Assembly (NCBI GenBank): GCA_902801825.1
Contig: CADCJS010000005.1
Span: forward strand, 1 to 44,407
Direction: 5' to 3'
Source of the DNA: an uncultured Erysipelotrichaceae bacterium
Lineage (GTDB): Bacteria > Bacillota_I > Bacilli_A > RF39 > UBA660
Length of the DNA stretch: 44,407 nucleotides
Shown here: in pieces, positions 34,638-42,241 of the stretch
Numbering within the stretch: the first letter of the stretch is position 1
Layout of the letters: every line of letters begins with the position of its first letter
Translations under genes and position numbers: made by a program
The notes under the pieces: generated by a model
The model's database searches: none
Told to the model about the DNA's origin: nothing
The model's input: the letters and a program-made list of their open reading frames with translations, nothing else

Positions 34638-34904
34638 ATGGCTGTTAAAATTAGATTAAGAAGAATGGGTGCTAAAAAAAGACCATTTTATAGATTAGTA
34701 GCTGCTGATTCAAGAAGTCCAAGAGATGGAAAATTTATTGAAACTTTAGGAACTTATAATCCTTTAGATGGTTCAATCGATATTAAAGAAGAAGAAACTT
34801 TAAAAAGATTAAGAACAGGTGCTATTCCAACAAATACTGCAAGAAATATCTTATCAAAAGCTGGAATTTTAGAAAAATTTCATAATGAAAAAAGAGGTAA
34901 ATAA
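34638..34904 (+). CDS. rpsP: Ribosomal protein S16
   Basis: 88 residues: [38 protein letters not shown] is essentially the consensus opening of bS16 (read here in pieces: [15 protein letters not shown], then [11 protein letters not shown], then YNPLDG). AAGGAGG precedes the ATG. The stop shares a base with the next gene (TAATG). In most Bacilli rimM and trmD follow; here only the KH-type gene does. Confidence 0.97.
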   Translation: MAVKIRLRRMGAKKRPFYRLVAADSRSPRDGKFIETLGTYNPLDGSIDIKEEETLKRLRTGAIPTNTARNILSKAGILEKFHNEKRGK

Positions 34905-35146
34905 TGTCTTTAGTAGAATTAACTGAAACAATTGTAAAATCTTTAGTAGAAGATAAGGACTCAGTTTCTGTAAAACAATTTGAAGAAGAAAATAATGAAA
35001 TCTTAATTGAAATAGTTTTAAAAGAAGAAGATAAAAATAATTTATTCTCTGATGGAAAAATGCTTATTTCAATAAAGACATTATTACAAGCAAGTTCTTA
35101 TTTAAAAGATAATAAAAAAGTAAAAATAAATGTAACTAGTTATTAG
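34904..35146 (+). CDS. KhpA-like KH-domain protein lacking the GXXG loop
   Basis: 80 residues, coupled to rpsP by a TAATG junction, which is the usual place of khpA (small KH RNA-binding protein, partner of KhpB in cell-division and envelope control). The opening VELTETIVKSLVEDKDSVSVKQFEEENN and the strand ILIEIVL fit the KhpA fold. The RNA-binding loop, normally GKVIGKQGR-like, reads NNLFSDGKM here, so the GXXG signature is missing. Helix after it (ISIKTLLQASSYL) corresponds to the KhpA helix. Its RNA binding may be lost or altered. Assignment rests on context and length. Confidence 0.72.
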   Translation: MSLVELTETIVKSLVEDKDSVSVKQFEEENNEILIEIVLKEEDKNNLFSDGKMLISIKTLLQASSYLKDNKKVKINVTSY

Positions 35147-35169
35147 TTACATTTATTTGCTTTTTTTTT
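35124..35169 (+). terminator. Strong intrinsic terminator after the rpsP operon
   Basis: Perfect 15-bp stem (35124-35138 with 35144-35158), 5-base loop, then GC and nine T. Its left arm encodes the last residues of the KhpA-like protein and the stop begins the right arm. Confidence 0.88.
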
Positions 35170-35203
35170 GGAATTATGATAGTATATATGGTCAATTCAG
35201 GGG

Positions 35204-35869
35204 GTGTTTTTTATTAAAAAGAATTTTTATAAAATTATTCCTATACCATTTTTAATATCTATCGCTTCATTTATTTTATATTTTAGATATTTATTAATAA
35301 TAAAAACAAATAATAAAATAAAAATTAATGATGTTATTTTAGTAACTTTATATAGATATAGAAATATTGCAGTATTCTCACTTGCAATAGGAGTATTTTT
35401 ACTATTAATAAAAACTATAATTAATTATAAGAATATTGATAAAGAATATAATAAATATAATGAAGATAAAAAAGTATTAAATAAAGTATCAGTAAATAAT
35501 ACAATTGAAAATTCAAATGTTATTGATGATTATACATCTGTATCTGATTCAAAAATAGTTAATGAATTATTAAATGATAAAACATTAAAATTAAACTTTA
35601 TTAATACTGAAGAAAATACTAAAAAAGTAAAATTTTATAATTATAATGCTGATAAGAAAATTATTGAATTTTATGATTTATCTGCTAAAACATTAGAAAG
35701 TAGAAAACAATTAAAAAATAGTTTTCATAAAATAAAAAAAATAATTAATATTTTATTAGCGTTATTAATTATTGTATTAATATTATTAATATCAGTACAA
35801 ATAAACAAAAAGAGTAATATTAATAAACAAAACTTAAATATAAAGAAAACAACAGAATTATTTAAATAA
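35204..35869 (+). CDS. Membrane protein of unknown function (about 220 aa; start uncertain)
   Basis: Not recognised. Two membrane helices in the first 75 residues (about 11-33 and 53-70), a soluble middle part of about 110 residues rich in Asn, Lys and Asp, a third helix near residues 183-202 and a Lys/Asn-rich tail. The conventional start is GTG at 35204, but that codon lies inside the ribosome site AGGGGGTG (35199-35206). A start at ATT 35213, six bases after the site, would have better spacing. It converges on gatD and overlaps it by 12 bases at a palindromic terminator. Confidence 0.7.
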   Translation: MFFIKKNFYKIIPIPFLISIASFILYFRYLLIIKTNNKIKINDVILVTLYRYRNIAVFSLAIGVFLLLIKTIINYKNIDKEYNKYNEDKKVLNKVSVNNTIENSNVIDDYTSVSDSKIVNELLNDKTLKLNFINTEENTKKVKFYNYNADKKIIEFYDLSAKTLESRKQLKNSFHKIKKIINILLALLIIVLILLISVQINKKSNINKQNLNIKKTTELFK

Positions 35870-35884
35870 TTCTGTTGCTTTTTT
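35850..35884. terminator. Bidirectional palindromic terminator shared by two converging genes
   Basis: Perfect 28-base palindrome at 35850-35877 centred between 35863 and 35864, with A-run before and T-run after it. It contains both stop codons and encodes the last five residues of both proteins. Confidence 0.85.
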
Positions 35885-36544
35885 ATATGCTTCTTTTTCT
35901 AAATTAAAATCAAATTTTTTAAATTTAAATTTATTATATTTAGTATTTATTATTGTTTTAATATAATGTTCTGTAAAATAAGGATTTCTAATTAATATAG
36001 GACCTAAAACATAAGTACCTATAAATCCTTTATACATTATTCCTTCTTTTATATTTTTATCACTTAAAAAATAATCTAAATTATTTGTAATAAAACCTCT
36101 ATGATTTTCAAAACCAATTATTTTATTCTTATTTATTTTACAATTATATAAAACATCTTTAACAATTCTATTTTCTTTATAAGAAGTATAGTAATCTAAA
36201 ACACCTAAAGTATTTATTTTTTTATTATCTTTAAATATATAGTTACCAAATAATTCAAAACTATTACCAGTAGATAAAATAAATTTATTATTTTCAATAT
36301 ATTTTTTTATTTCATCTTTATAATTTTTTAAATCATTTAACGCAATTAATAGATTATTATCTGTTCCACTTCCAATATATACTAAATCATATTTACTAAA
36401 ATCTTTTTTATCATTTAGCGATAAATAATATATATTAACCTTTATATCTTGACTTTCAATATGTTTTTTTAAAGAAAGAATATTACCATTTTCACCATAT
36501 AAATTAAGTAAATCATAATATAAATATGCAATATTAATCTCCAT
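35858..36544 (-). CDS. gatD: GatD-type glutamine amidotransferase subunit, lacking catalytic Cys and His
   Basis: GatD with MurT amidates the D-Glu of lipid II to D-iso-Gln. The whole protein follows GatD: LYYDLLNLYGENGNILSL, YIGSGTDNN, TLGVLDYYTSYKENR with the substrate Arg126, GFENHRGF, and GTYVLGPILIRNP. The nucleophile region, ICGGYQFLG in Staphylococcus, reads STGNSFELFG here, with Thr92 in the Cys place. The histidine of GTYLHGPIL is Leu180. So glutaminase activity looks lost. The ATG at 36544 is preferred, eight bases after AGGA; it overlaps murT by 11 bases, so the two are coupled. Confidence 0.88.
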   Translation of the reverse strand: MEINIAYLYYDLLNLYGENGNILSLKKHIESQDIKVNIYYLSLNDKKDFSKYDLVYIGSGTDNNLLIALNDLKNYKDEIKKYIENNKFILSTGNSFELFGNYIFKDNKKINTLGVLDYYTSYKENRIVKDVLYNCKINKNKIIGFENHRGFITNNLDYFLSDKNIKEGIMYKGFIGTYVLGPILIRNPYFTEHYIKTIINTKYNKFKFKKFDFNLEKEAYKKATELFK

Positions 36545-37865
36545 TTTTATCATCCTTTCTTATATTATTAATAAAAGGTTTAACATAATCAAAATTTAGT
36601 ATACCATATACATTTCCTTTTGTTTCTTTTTCAATAACTTCTTTTATATTGTTTAGATCATCAAGTATAATAATATTTTTTTCTTTAATATTAGTATATT
36701 TTATTCTAACTGCTAAATCATATCTATAAGGACCCGCAACAATAACTTTATCTACATTATTATCATTTAATAATTCAAAATATATATCATATAACCAAGA
36801 AAGATCATAATGATTATATCTTCTACTTATTTCATTTAATCCTAAAACTATAGTCTTTTTTTCTTTATCCATATTTGTATAAATAAGAGATAAATTATAT
36901 GTTACATTATTTTCTGCTTTACAATTTAAAATAGTATATTTTCTATTATTAACTATAAACTCTTCAAATATTTTATCATTTATACTTTGTTTTTCTATAG
37001 AATCAATTATTTTGTTTTTATCAATTTTTAATAAATCACACATAGTAAAAGTAGTTAGTAAATTATAAAGATGAAATAATGATAGATTATCAGTTTTTAT
37101 ATCATATTTATTATTTATTGTTATAGATTTATTATTATAATCAATTTTACTTATTTCATAATCATTTTTATTATTATTAAAATTACATTTATCACAAGTA
37201 TACTTACCAATACTTCCATAATGATAATATTCATAAGTTAATTTATTATTACAATTAGGACAATAAACTGTATCTTTTATATCCTCTATTTTATTAAAAC
37301 TATATTTGTTTTTATTAATTGAATAAGTAATAAACTTATTTTTTTTATTTATTAATTCATATTTTCTAAGTAGGGGATCATCACCATTAATAATAACAGT
37401 ATCTGTTTTTAATCCCTTATTTATTTCATTAAATACTTCTTCAAAACTACCTTGTCTAGGTGGTTGATCTCTAGTAATATTATTAATAATTAAATAATTT
37501 GGTTTAATATATTTAGTAACATATTTTAATGATCTTTCATCTACTTCTAAAACCAAAGCATCTTTATTAACTTTATTAAATTTAGTATTCTTTATTATTG
37601 TAGTAGTAATCCCATATATCAAATTAGATCCATTTTCATTATTACATACAGTATAATTATTTAATGATAATACATCTTTAATTAATTTAGCAGTACTTCC
37701 TTTACCAGAAGAACCTGTTACCATAATTATTAATTTAGGATATTTTATTTTCTTTAAATAATTAGGAGATATTTTTAGAATAACTTTTCCTGGAAAACTA
37801 CTAGCATCATATTTAGTAACTTTTTCTAAAAAAATAATCATTTTACCAATTAATGTTTCTATCAT
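36534..37865 (-). CDS. murT: MurT-type Mur ligase, lipid II amidation subunit
   Basis: ATP-dependent ligase partner of GatD. The P-loop VTGSSGKGST is at 49-58, followed by GSNLIYGITTT and EVDERSLKYV (the central Mur ligase region), NNITRDQPPRQG, and a zinc-binding CPNC...CDKC insert typical of MurT. The C-terminal DUF1727 part has NHYDLSWLYDI, holding the Asp expected for catalysis. The ATG at 37865 follows GGTGAT. Length 443 aa is normal. Its 3' end overlaps gatD. Unlike the partner, no catalytic residue seems missing. Confidence 0.92.
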   Translation of the reverse strand: MIETLIGKMIIFLEKVTKYDASSFPGKVILKISPNYLKKIKYPKLIIMVTGSSGKGSTAKLIKDVLSLNNYTVCNNENGSNLIYGITTTIIKNTKFNKVNKDALVLEVDERSLKYVTKYIKPNYLIINNITRDQPPRQGSFEEVFNEINKGLKTDTVIINGDDPLLRKYELINKKNKFITYSINKNKYSFNKIEDIKDTVYCPNCNNKLTYEYYHYGSIGKYTCDKCNFNNNKNDYEISKIDYNNKSITINNKYDIKTDNLSLFHLYNLLTTFTMCDLLKIDKNKIIDSIEKQSINDKIFEEFIVNNRKYTILNCKAENNVTYNLSLIYTNMDKEKKTIVLGLNEISRRYNHYDLSWLYDIYFELLNDNNVDKVIVAGPYRYDLAVRIKYTNIKEKNIIILDDLNNIKEVIEKETKGNVYGILNFDYVKPFINNIRKDDKNGD

Positions 37866-37881
37866 TTTAATCACCACTTTT

Positions 37882-37890
37882 ATTATAACA
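37882..37890 (-). promoter_or_regulatory. Extended -10 promoter of murT-gatD (minus strand)
   Basis: TGT-TATAAT on the minus strand, about 16 bases before the murT ATG. Confidence 0.5.
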
Positions 37891-37897
37891 TATTTTT

Positions 37898-38260
37898 CTA
37901 AATTAGAGTATTTTGTAAATCAGACTCACTAAAAGAGTTTTCAGTTTTATTTAAATATGCTACGTAAATAATAATTATGGATGAACATACTGTTAATAAA
38001 TTAGTTAACAATAATAGTTTTCCTTTATATATTTCATTTTCATCATTTTTAGATAATAAATTATTATAACTAACATATAATGATAATAGTAATGAAAATA
38101 AAATTATAATTCTATTATAAAATGAAATGTTTATTTCATCTTTTTTTGAATAAAAATTATTATTTTTTTGATTAAAACTTATTGATAAAGAAACTATTGA
38201 ACAAAGAATAAATATAATTATTGATGTGATTTGTAAATCTATATTATTATTTTTCTTCAT
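37898..38260 (-). CDS. Three-helix membrane protein of unknown function (120 aa)
   Basis: Not recognised. Hydrophobic segments at about 10-28, 47-65 and 80-101, with a Lys/Asn-rich loop between the first two and a polar tail ending SESDLQNTL. The ATG has no Shine-Dalgarno site; TATATT lies just before it on the minus strand, so the mRNA might be leaderless. It lies 32 bases upstream of murT in the same direction, but murT has its own -10 box. Confidence 0.6.
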   Translation of the reverse strand: MKKNNNIDLQITSIIIFILCSIVSLSISFNQKNNNFYSKKDEINISFYNRIIILFSLLLSLYVSYNNLLSKNDENEIYKGKLLLLTNLLTVCSSIIIIYVAYLNKTENSFSESDLQNTLI

Positions 38261-38291
38261 ATAATAATATATTCTTTTTATTTTAAAATAG

Positions 38292-38320
38292 TTGTAATTT
38301 TATAACTCTTATAGTAAAAT
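38292..38320 (+). promoter_or_regulatory. Promoter of yebC
   Basis: TTGTAA (38292-38297), 17-base spacer, TAAAAT (38315-38320). Confidence 0.6.
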
Positions 38321-38346
38321 ATATTAGGAAAAAAGGAGTATAAAAT

Positions 38347-39063
38347 ATGGGAAGAGCATATGAAGTTAGAAAAGCATCTATTATGAAAAATGGTGCACAA
38401 AAAGCAAAACTATATTCTAATTTTGCTAAAGAAATATATGTTGCTGCTAAAAATGGTGGAACATCTATTGAAGCAAATGATAAATTAAAGCAATTAGTAG
38501 AAAAAGCAAAAAAGAATCAAGTACCTAGTGATATTATTAATAGAGCTATAGATAAAGTAAATAGTGGTGCAGATGAAAGTTATACATATTGTAGATATGA
38601 AGGTTTTGGCCCAGGTTCATCAAATATAATAGTAGATTGTTTAACTGATAATGTAAATAGAACTGTTGGAAATGTAAGAAGTTATTTTACCAAATGTGAT
38701 GGAAAATTAGGAACACAAAATTCAGTATCACATTTTTATGAAAGTTTATCTATTTTTGCAATAAAAGATTTTACTGAAGAAGAAGTATTAGATGCATTAG
38801 TTTTAAATGATATAGATGTTAAAGATATTGAAACAGATGAAGATATGGTAGTAATTACAGGTGATTCTAAAGATTATAATAATATTAGAAAAGCCTTACT
38901 TACTTTAAAAGAAGGATTAGAATTTGAAATAGATGAAATTAGTATGGTTCCTTTAGAAAAAGTAAATTTATCTGAAGAAGATATGATAACATTTAATAAA
39001 TTAATAGAAAAATTAGAAGATGATGAAGATGTACAAAATATTTATCATAATGTAATATTGTAG
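38347..39063 (+). CDS. YebC/PmpR family (TACO1-like) protein
   Basis: 238 residues. The start MGRAYEVRKASIMKNGAQKAKLYSNF corresponds to the family's variant lacking the AGHSKWANI opening (the YeeI-like branch). KEIYVAAKNGG, NQVPSDIINRAIDKV, YEGFGPGSSNIIVDCLTDNVNRT and YFTKCDGKLG are family hallmarks. Proteins of this family were described as DNA-binding regulators; more recent work links the YebC type to relief of ribosome stalling. AAAGGAG precedes the ATG. Confidence 0.93.
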   Translation: MGRAYEVRKASIMKNGAQKAKLYSNFAKEIYVAAKNGGTSIEANDKLKQLVEKAKKNQVPSDIINRAIDKVNSGADESYTYCRYEGFGPGSSNIIVDCLTDNVNRTVGNVRSYFTKCDGKLGTQNSVSHFYESLSIFAIKDFTEEEVLDALVLNDIDVKDIETDEDMVVITGDSKDYNNIRKALLTLKEGLEFEIDEISMVPLEKVNLSEEDMITFNKLIEKLEDDEDVQNIYHNVIL

Positions 39064-39091
39064 TAAACAAATCATTGTTTACTTTTTTTTT
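39062..39091 (+). terminator. Intrinsic terminator after yebC
   Basis: 9-bp stem AGTAAACAA/TTGTTTACT, 4-base loop, nine T. Confidence 0.85.
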
Positions 39092-39109
39092 ATATAATTT
39101 TGTATTTTG

Positions 39110-39118
39110 TGGTACAAT
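39110..39118 (+). promoter_or_regulatory. Extended -10 promoter of the VanY-type gene
   Basis: TGG-TACAAT, 22 bases before the ATG; no clear -35. Confidence 0.45.
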
Positions 39119-39139
39119 ATATAAGAGGATAGGTAAAAT

Positions 39140-40504
39140 ATGAAAAGAAAAAAGAAAAGATTAAGGGTTGATAGAATAATCTATTGTTTATTAGTATTAT
39201 TATTTATAATATTTTTAATTAAATTAGGTAGTTATTCATTATCAAATTTAAAAATTTATAACACTGTTAAAGAAAAAAATATTATTATAGTTCATAAGAG
39301 AAAAGTTAGACTATGGAAAAAAACAATAAAATATATTAAAGATAATAAAAATGAAACTGTTATAAAATATAAAAAGAATTATTTATACTTATATAGTAGT
39401 GAACTAGATAATAAATTTATAATAAATTTAGATATTAAAAAGAAAAAAATAAATAAACCTTTATTTAACAATGTTAAATCTTTATATATAAAAGATACTG
39501 ATACCTTAGAAAAAATAAATAAATTAGAAATTAAATTACCTATGTTCTTATATAAGAAAAAATATGTAGATGTTTATGGAATAACAGATAATGATATTGA
39601 GTTAGTACAAAAAAGAATAAAAGTAAATAATAAATATGTTAAATTTACTCTTAATAATAAATATAAAGACTATTTTATTACTTATATAGATTTAAAAGAT
39701 TATAATGTAAAAGAAAATATAAATTTAAAAAAAGATGAATTATATGATTTATCAATTATACAAAATCCAAGTAACGCAACTGATAATAAAGTTTATTATT
39801 CTAATTATGATAAAGATATCATAAGTATTAATGATGATAAAATAAAAGCTTTAAAGAAAGGAGATACAGTGATAAAAGTAAAAATAAATGATATTATAAA
39901 AGAAGTAAAAGTTAATGTAGTAGAAGAAGAAAAAAAAGTTATAAAAGAAGAAAAGAAAGAAAAATTTGATATAACTGTTAAAGATGGTATTACATATGTT
40001 GATGGAATAATGATAGTAAATAAAACTTATTCATTACCAAAAGATTATAATCCGGGTCTTCAAAAAGTATATAAAGATGCATTTACTCAAATGCAATCTG
40101 CTGCTAAGTTAGATAATATTAATTTATTTATTGCATCAGGTTTTAGATCATATGATGATCAAGTAAAATTATATAATGCTTATGTAAAAGAAGATGGAAA
40201 AGAAAAAGCAGATACTTATTCAGCACGTCCAGGTTATTCAGAACATCAATCTGGATTAGCAGCAGATATTAATACAGCAGCATCATGGTTTGATGATACA
40301 CAAGAAGCAAAATGGTTAAAACAAAATTGTTATAAATATGGTTTTATTATTAGATATCCTAAAGGTGAAGAAAAATATACAGGTTATAAATATGAATCAT
40401 GGCATTTAAGATATGTAGGAAAAGAATTAGCAAAAAAAATACATGATAATAATGATATTTCATTAGAACATTATTTTAATATAACTTCAGTATATAAAGA
40501 TTAA
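39140..40504 (+). CDS. Membrane-anchored VanY-type D-alanyl-D-alanine carboxypeptidase with Ig-like domain
   Basis: One N-terminal membrane helix (about 13-35), an outer region of about 170 residues, a BIG2-type Ig-like domain (about 200-262; IISINDDKIKALKKGDTVIKV), a Lys/Glu spacer and the peptidase M15B/VanY domain (about 275-454). Zinc and catalytic motifs are complete: SGFRSYDDQ, SEHQSGLAADI with His and Asp ligands, and YESWHLRYVG with the Glu-x-x-His. It should cut the terminal D-Ala from peptidoglycan peptides outside the cell. Weak ribosome site GAGGATAGG. Confidence 0.92.
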   Translation: MKRKKKRLRVDRIIYCLLVLLFIIFLIKLGSYSLSNLKIYNTVKEKNIIIVHKRKVRLWKKTIKYIKDNKNETVIKYKKNYLYLYSSELDNKFIINLDIKKKKINKPLFNNVKSLYIKDTDTLEKINKLEIKLPMFLYKKKYVDVYGITDNDIELVQKRIKVNNKYVKFTLNNKYKDYFITYIDLKDYNVKENINLKKDELYDLSIIQNPSNATDNKVYYSNYDKDIISINDDKIKALKKGDTVIKVKINDIIKEVKVNVVEEEKKVIKEEKKEKFDITVKDGITYVDGIMIVNKTYSLPKDYNPGLQKVYKDAFTQMQSAAKLDNINLFIASGFRSYDDQVKLYNAYVKEDGKEKADTYSARPGYSEHQSGLAADINTAASWFDDTQEAKWLKQNCYKYGFIIRYPKGEEKYTGYKYESWHLRYVGKELAKKIHDNNDISLEHYFNITSVYKD

Positions 40505-40520
40505 GTAATTAATCTTTTTT
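40496..40520 (+). terminator. Intrinsic terminator after the VanY-type gene
   Basis: 9-bp stem (40496-40504 with 40509-40517), 4-base loop, T-run; the stop codon ends the left arm. Confidence 0.85.
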
Positions 40521-40560
40521 CTTTTAACAATTTTTGCTGTACTTATTTACTAAAATATTT

Positions 40561-40566
40561 TATAAT
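40561..40566 (+). promoter_or_regulatory. -10 element of the CBS-PPase gene
   Basis: TATAAT, then AGAGG and the ATG at 40593. The best -35 candidate, TGTACT at 40538-40543, is weak but at 17 bases. Confidence 0.4.
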
Positions 40567-40592
40567 AATTACTGTAAGAAAAGAGGTAAAAT

Positions 40593-42209
40593 ATGGAAAA
40601 AGTTTATGTTTTTGGTCATCAAAGACCAGATACTGATGCAGTTACCGCTGCAATTAATTTATCTTATTTAAAAAATAAATTAGGCTTAAATAGTGAACCT
40701 AGAGTATTAGGTCATATTAATGATGAAACAAAATATGTATTAAATCATTTTAAAGTAGAAGAACCAAAATATTTAAATGATGTAAGACTACAATTAAAGG
40801 ATATTGTTTATCATAAAGATTATTATATTAATAGTAAGTGTACTATAAAAGAAACATATGATTATTTATTAGAAAAATCAATTACAGGTGTTCCTATAAT
40901 TGATGACAATAAAAAATATTTAGGAATAGTAACTTTAAAAGATATTGCAAAAGAAATATTTAATGGTGATATTACAAAATTAGATAGTACTTATGATAAT
41001 ATTTTAAAAACAATTGATGGTAGTGAAATAGTTAAAGTAGATGATGAAATTAATGGTAATATTATAGTAGCTTCTTATAAGAGTGAAACTTTCTATAATA
41101 ATGTAGTTATTAATCCAAATGAAATTATTATAGTAGGAGATAGAAATCAAATTCATGAACATTTAATTAAAAATAAAGCTAAATTAATAATTGTTACAGG
41201 AAATGGTGAAATCAAAGATGAACACATATCTTTAGCAAAAGATAATAAAGTAAATATTATAAGAACATCTTTAGATTCATTTCATACATCTAAATTAATA
41301 GGATTTAGTAATGAAATTAAAACTATTCTAAAAGATAATTCTATAACATTTAAAGAAACTGATTTCTATGATGATTTCTTAGCAGAAACAAAGAAATTAA
41401 ATCATAACAATTATCCAATTATATCATCAAATAATGAATGTCTTGGTTTAATAAGAATAACTGATATAAATGAAAAAAATAATAAAAAAGTAATATTAGT
41501 AGATCATCAAGAAATAGAACAAAGCGCTCAAGGTATTGAACAAGCTGAAATATTAGAAATAGTAGATCATCATAAAATAGGTAATATTTCTACTAAATCC
41601 CCAATTAATTTTAGAAATATGGCAGTTGGTTCATCTAATACAATTATATATAATTTATATAAAGAAAATAATATAGATATCCCAAATAATTTAAAAGGTT
41701 TAATGATTTCAGGTATATTATCTGATACTTTAATTTTACAAAGTCCAACAACAACAAAGATGGATGAAGAAGTAGTAAAAGAACTAAGTGAAAGTTTAAA
41801 TATTGACTATAAACAATATGCACTAGATATGTTTAAAGCAGGTTCATCATTAAAAGGAAAATCTAAAGAATCTATTATAAATACAGATTTAAAAGTATTT
41901 ACTAATGCTGATACTAAATTCGCAGTTGCGCAAATATTTACATTAGATATAGATTCAATTAATGAAGAATTAGATGAATACTTAAAAGAATTAGATAATA
42001 CTAATAAAAAATTAGGTTGTGAATTTACAATATTATTCTCAACAGATGTTATTAAAAATGGTTCATATGTTATATATACAGATAAAGCAAAAAGTATTTT
42101 AGAAAGTGGATTCAATATTGAAGACTTTAAGCAAATGACTTATATTGATAAATTATCATCTAGAAAGAAACAAATGGTTCCAGTAATATTAAATGAATTA
42201 GATAAATAA
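40593..42209 (+). CDS. Manganese-dependent inorganic pyrophosphatase with CBS and DRTGG regulatory domains
   Basis: Family II PPase split by a regulatory insert. The N-terminal DHH part has GHQRPDTDA (His9, Asp13, Asp15). The insert (about 65-300) holds two CBS halves (ITGVPIIDDNKKYLGIVTLKDI and NNYPIISSNNECLGLIRITDI) around a DRTGG-type domain. The catalytic domain resumes with VDHQE, IVDHHKIG and SSNTIIYNLY, and the C-terminal DHHA2 part ends SSRKKQMVP. Such CBS-PPases are regulated by adenine nucleotides; with the DRTGG domain, also diadenosine polyphosphates. They drive biosynthesis by removing pyrophosphate. Length 538 aa fits. Confidence 0.94.
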   Translation: MEKVYVFGHQRPDTDAVTAAINLSYLKNKLGLNSEPRVLGHINDETKYVLNHFKVEEPKYLNDVRLQLKDIVYHKDYYINSKCTIKETYDYLLEKSITGVPIIDDNKKYLGIVTLKDIAKEIFNGDITKLDSTYDNILKTIDGSEIVKVDDEINGNIIVASYKSETFYNNVVINPNEIIIVGDRNQIHEHLIKNKAKLIIVTGNGEIKDEHISLAKDNKVNIIRTSLDSFHTSKLIGFSNEIKTILKDNSITFKETDFYDDFLAETKKLNHNNYPIISSNNECLGLIRITDINEKNNKKVILVDHQEIEQSAQGIEQAEILEIVDHHKIGNISTKSPINFRNMAVGSSNTIIYNLYKENNIDIPNNLKGLMISGILSDTLILQSPTTTKMDEEVVKELSESLNIDYKQYALDMFKAGSSLKGKSKESIINTDLKVFTNADTKFAVAQIFTLDIDSINEELDEYLKELDNTNKKLGCEFTILFSTDVIKNGSYVIYTDKAKSILESGFNIEDFKQMTYIDKLSSRKKQMVPVILNELDK

Positions 42210-42241
42210 AAAAAGAAATTCTATTTAAGAATTTCTTTTTT
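42208..42241. terminator. Bidirectional terminator between the CBS-PPase and DUF368 genes
   Basis: Stem of at least 11 bp (42212-42222 with 42228-42238), extended by A-T pairs, loop ATTTA. It works in both directions and contains the DUF368 stop. Confidence 0.85.
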
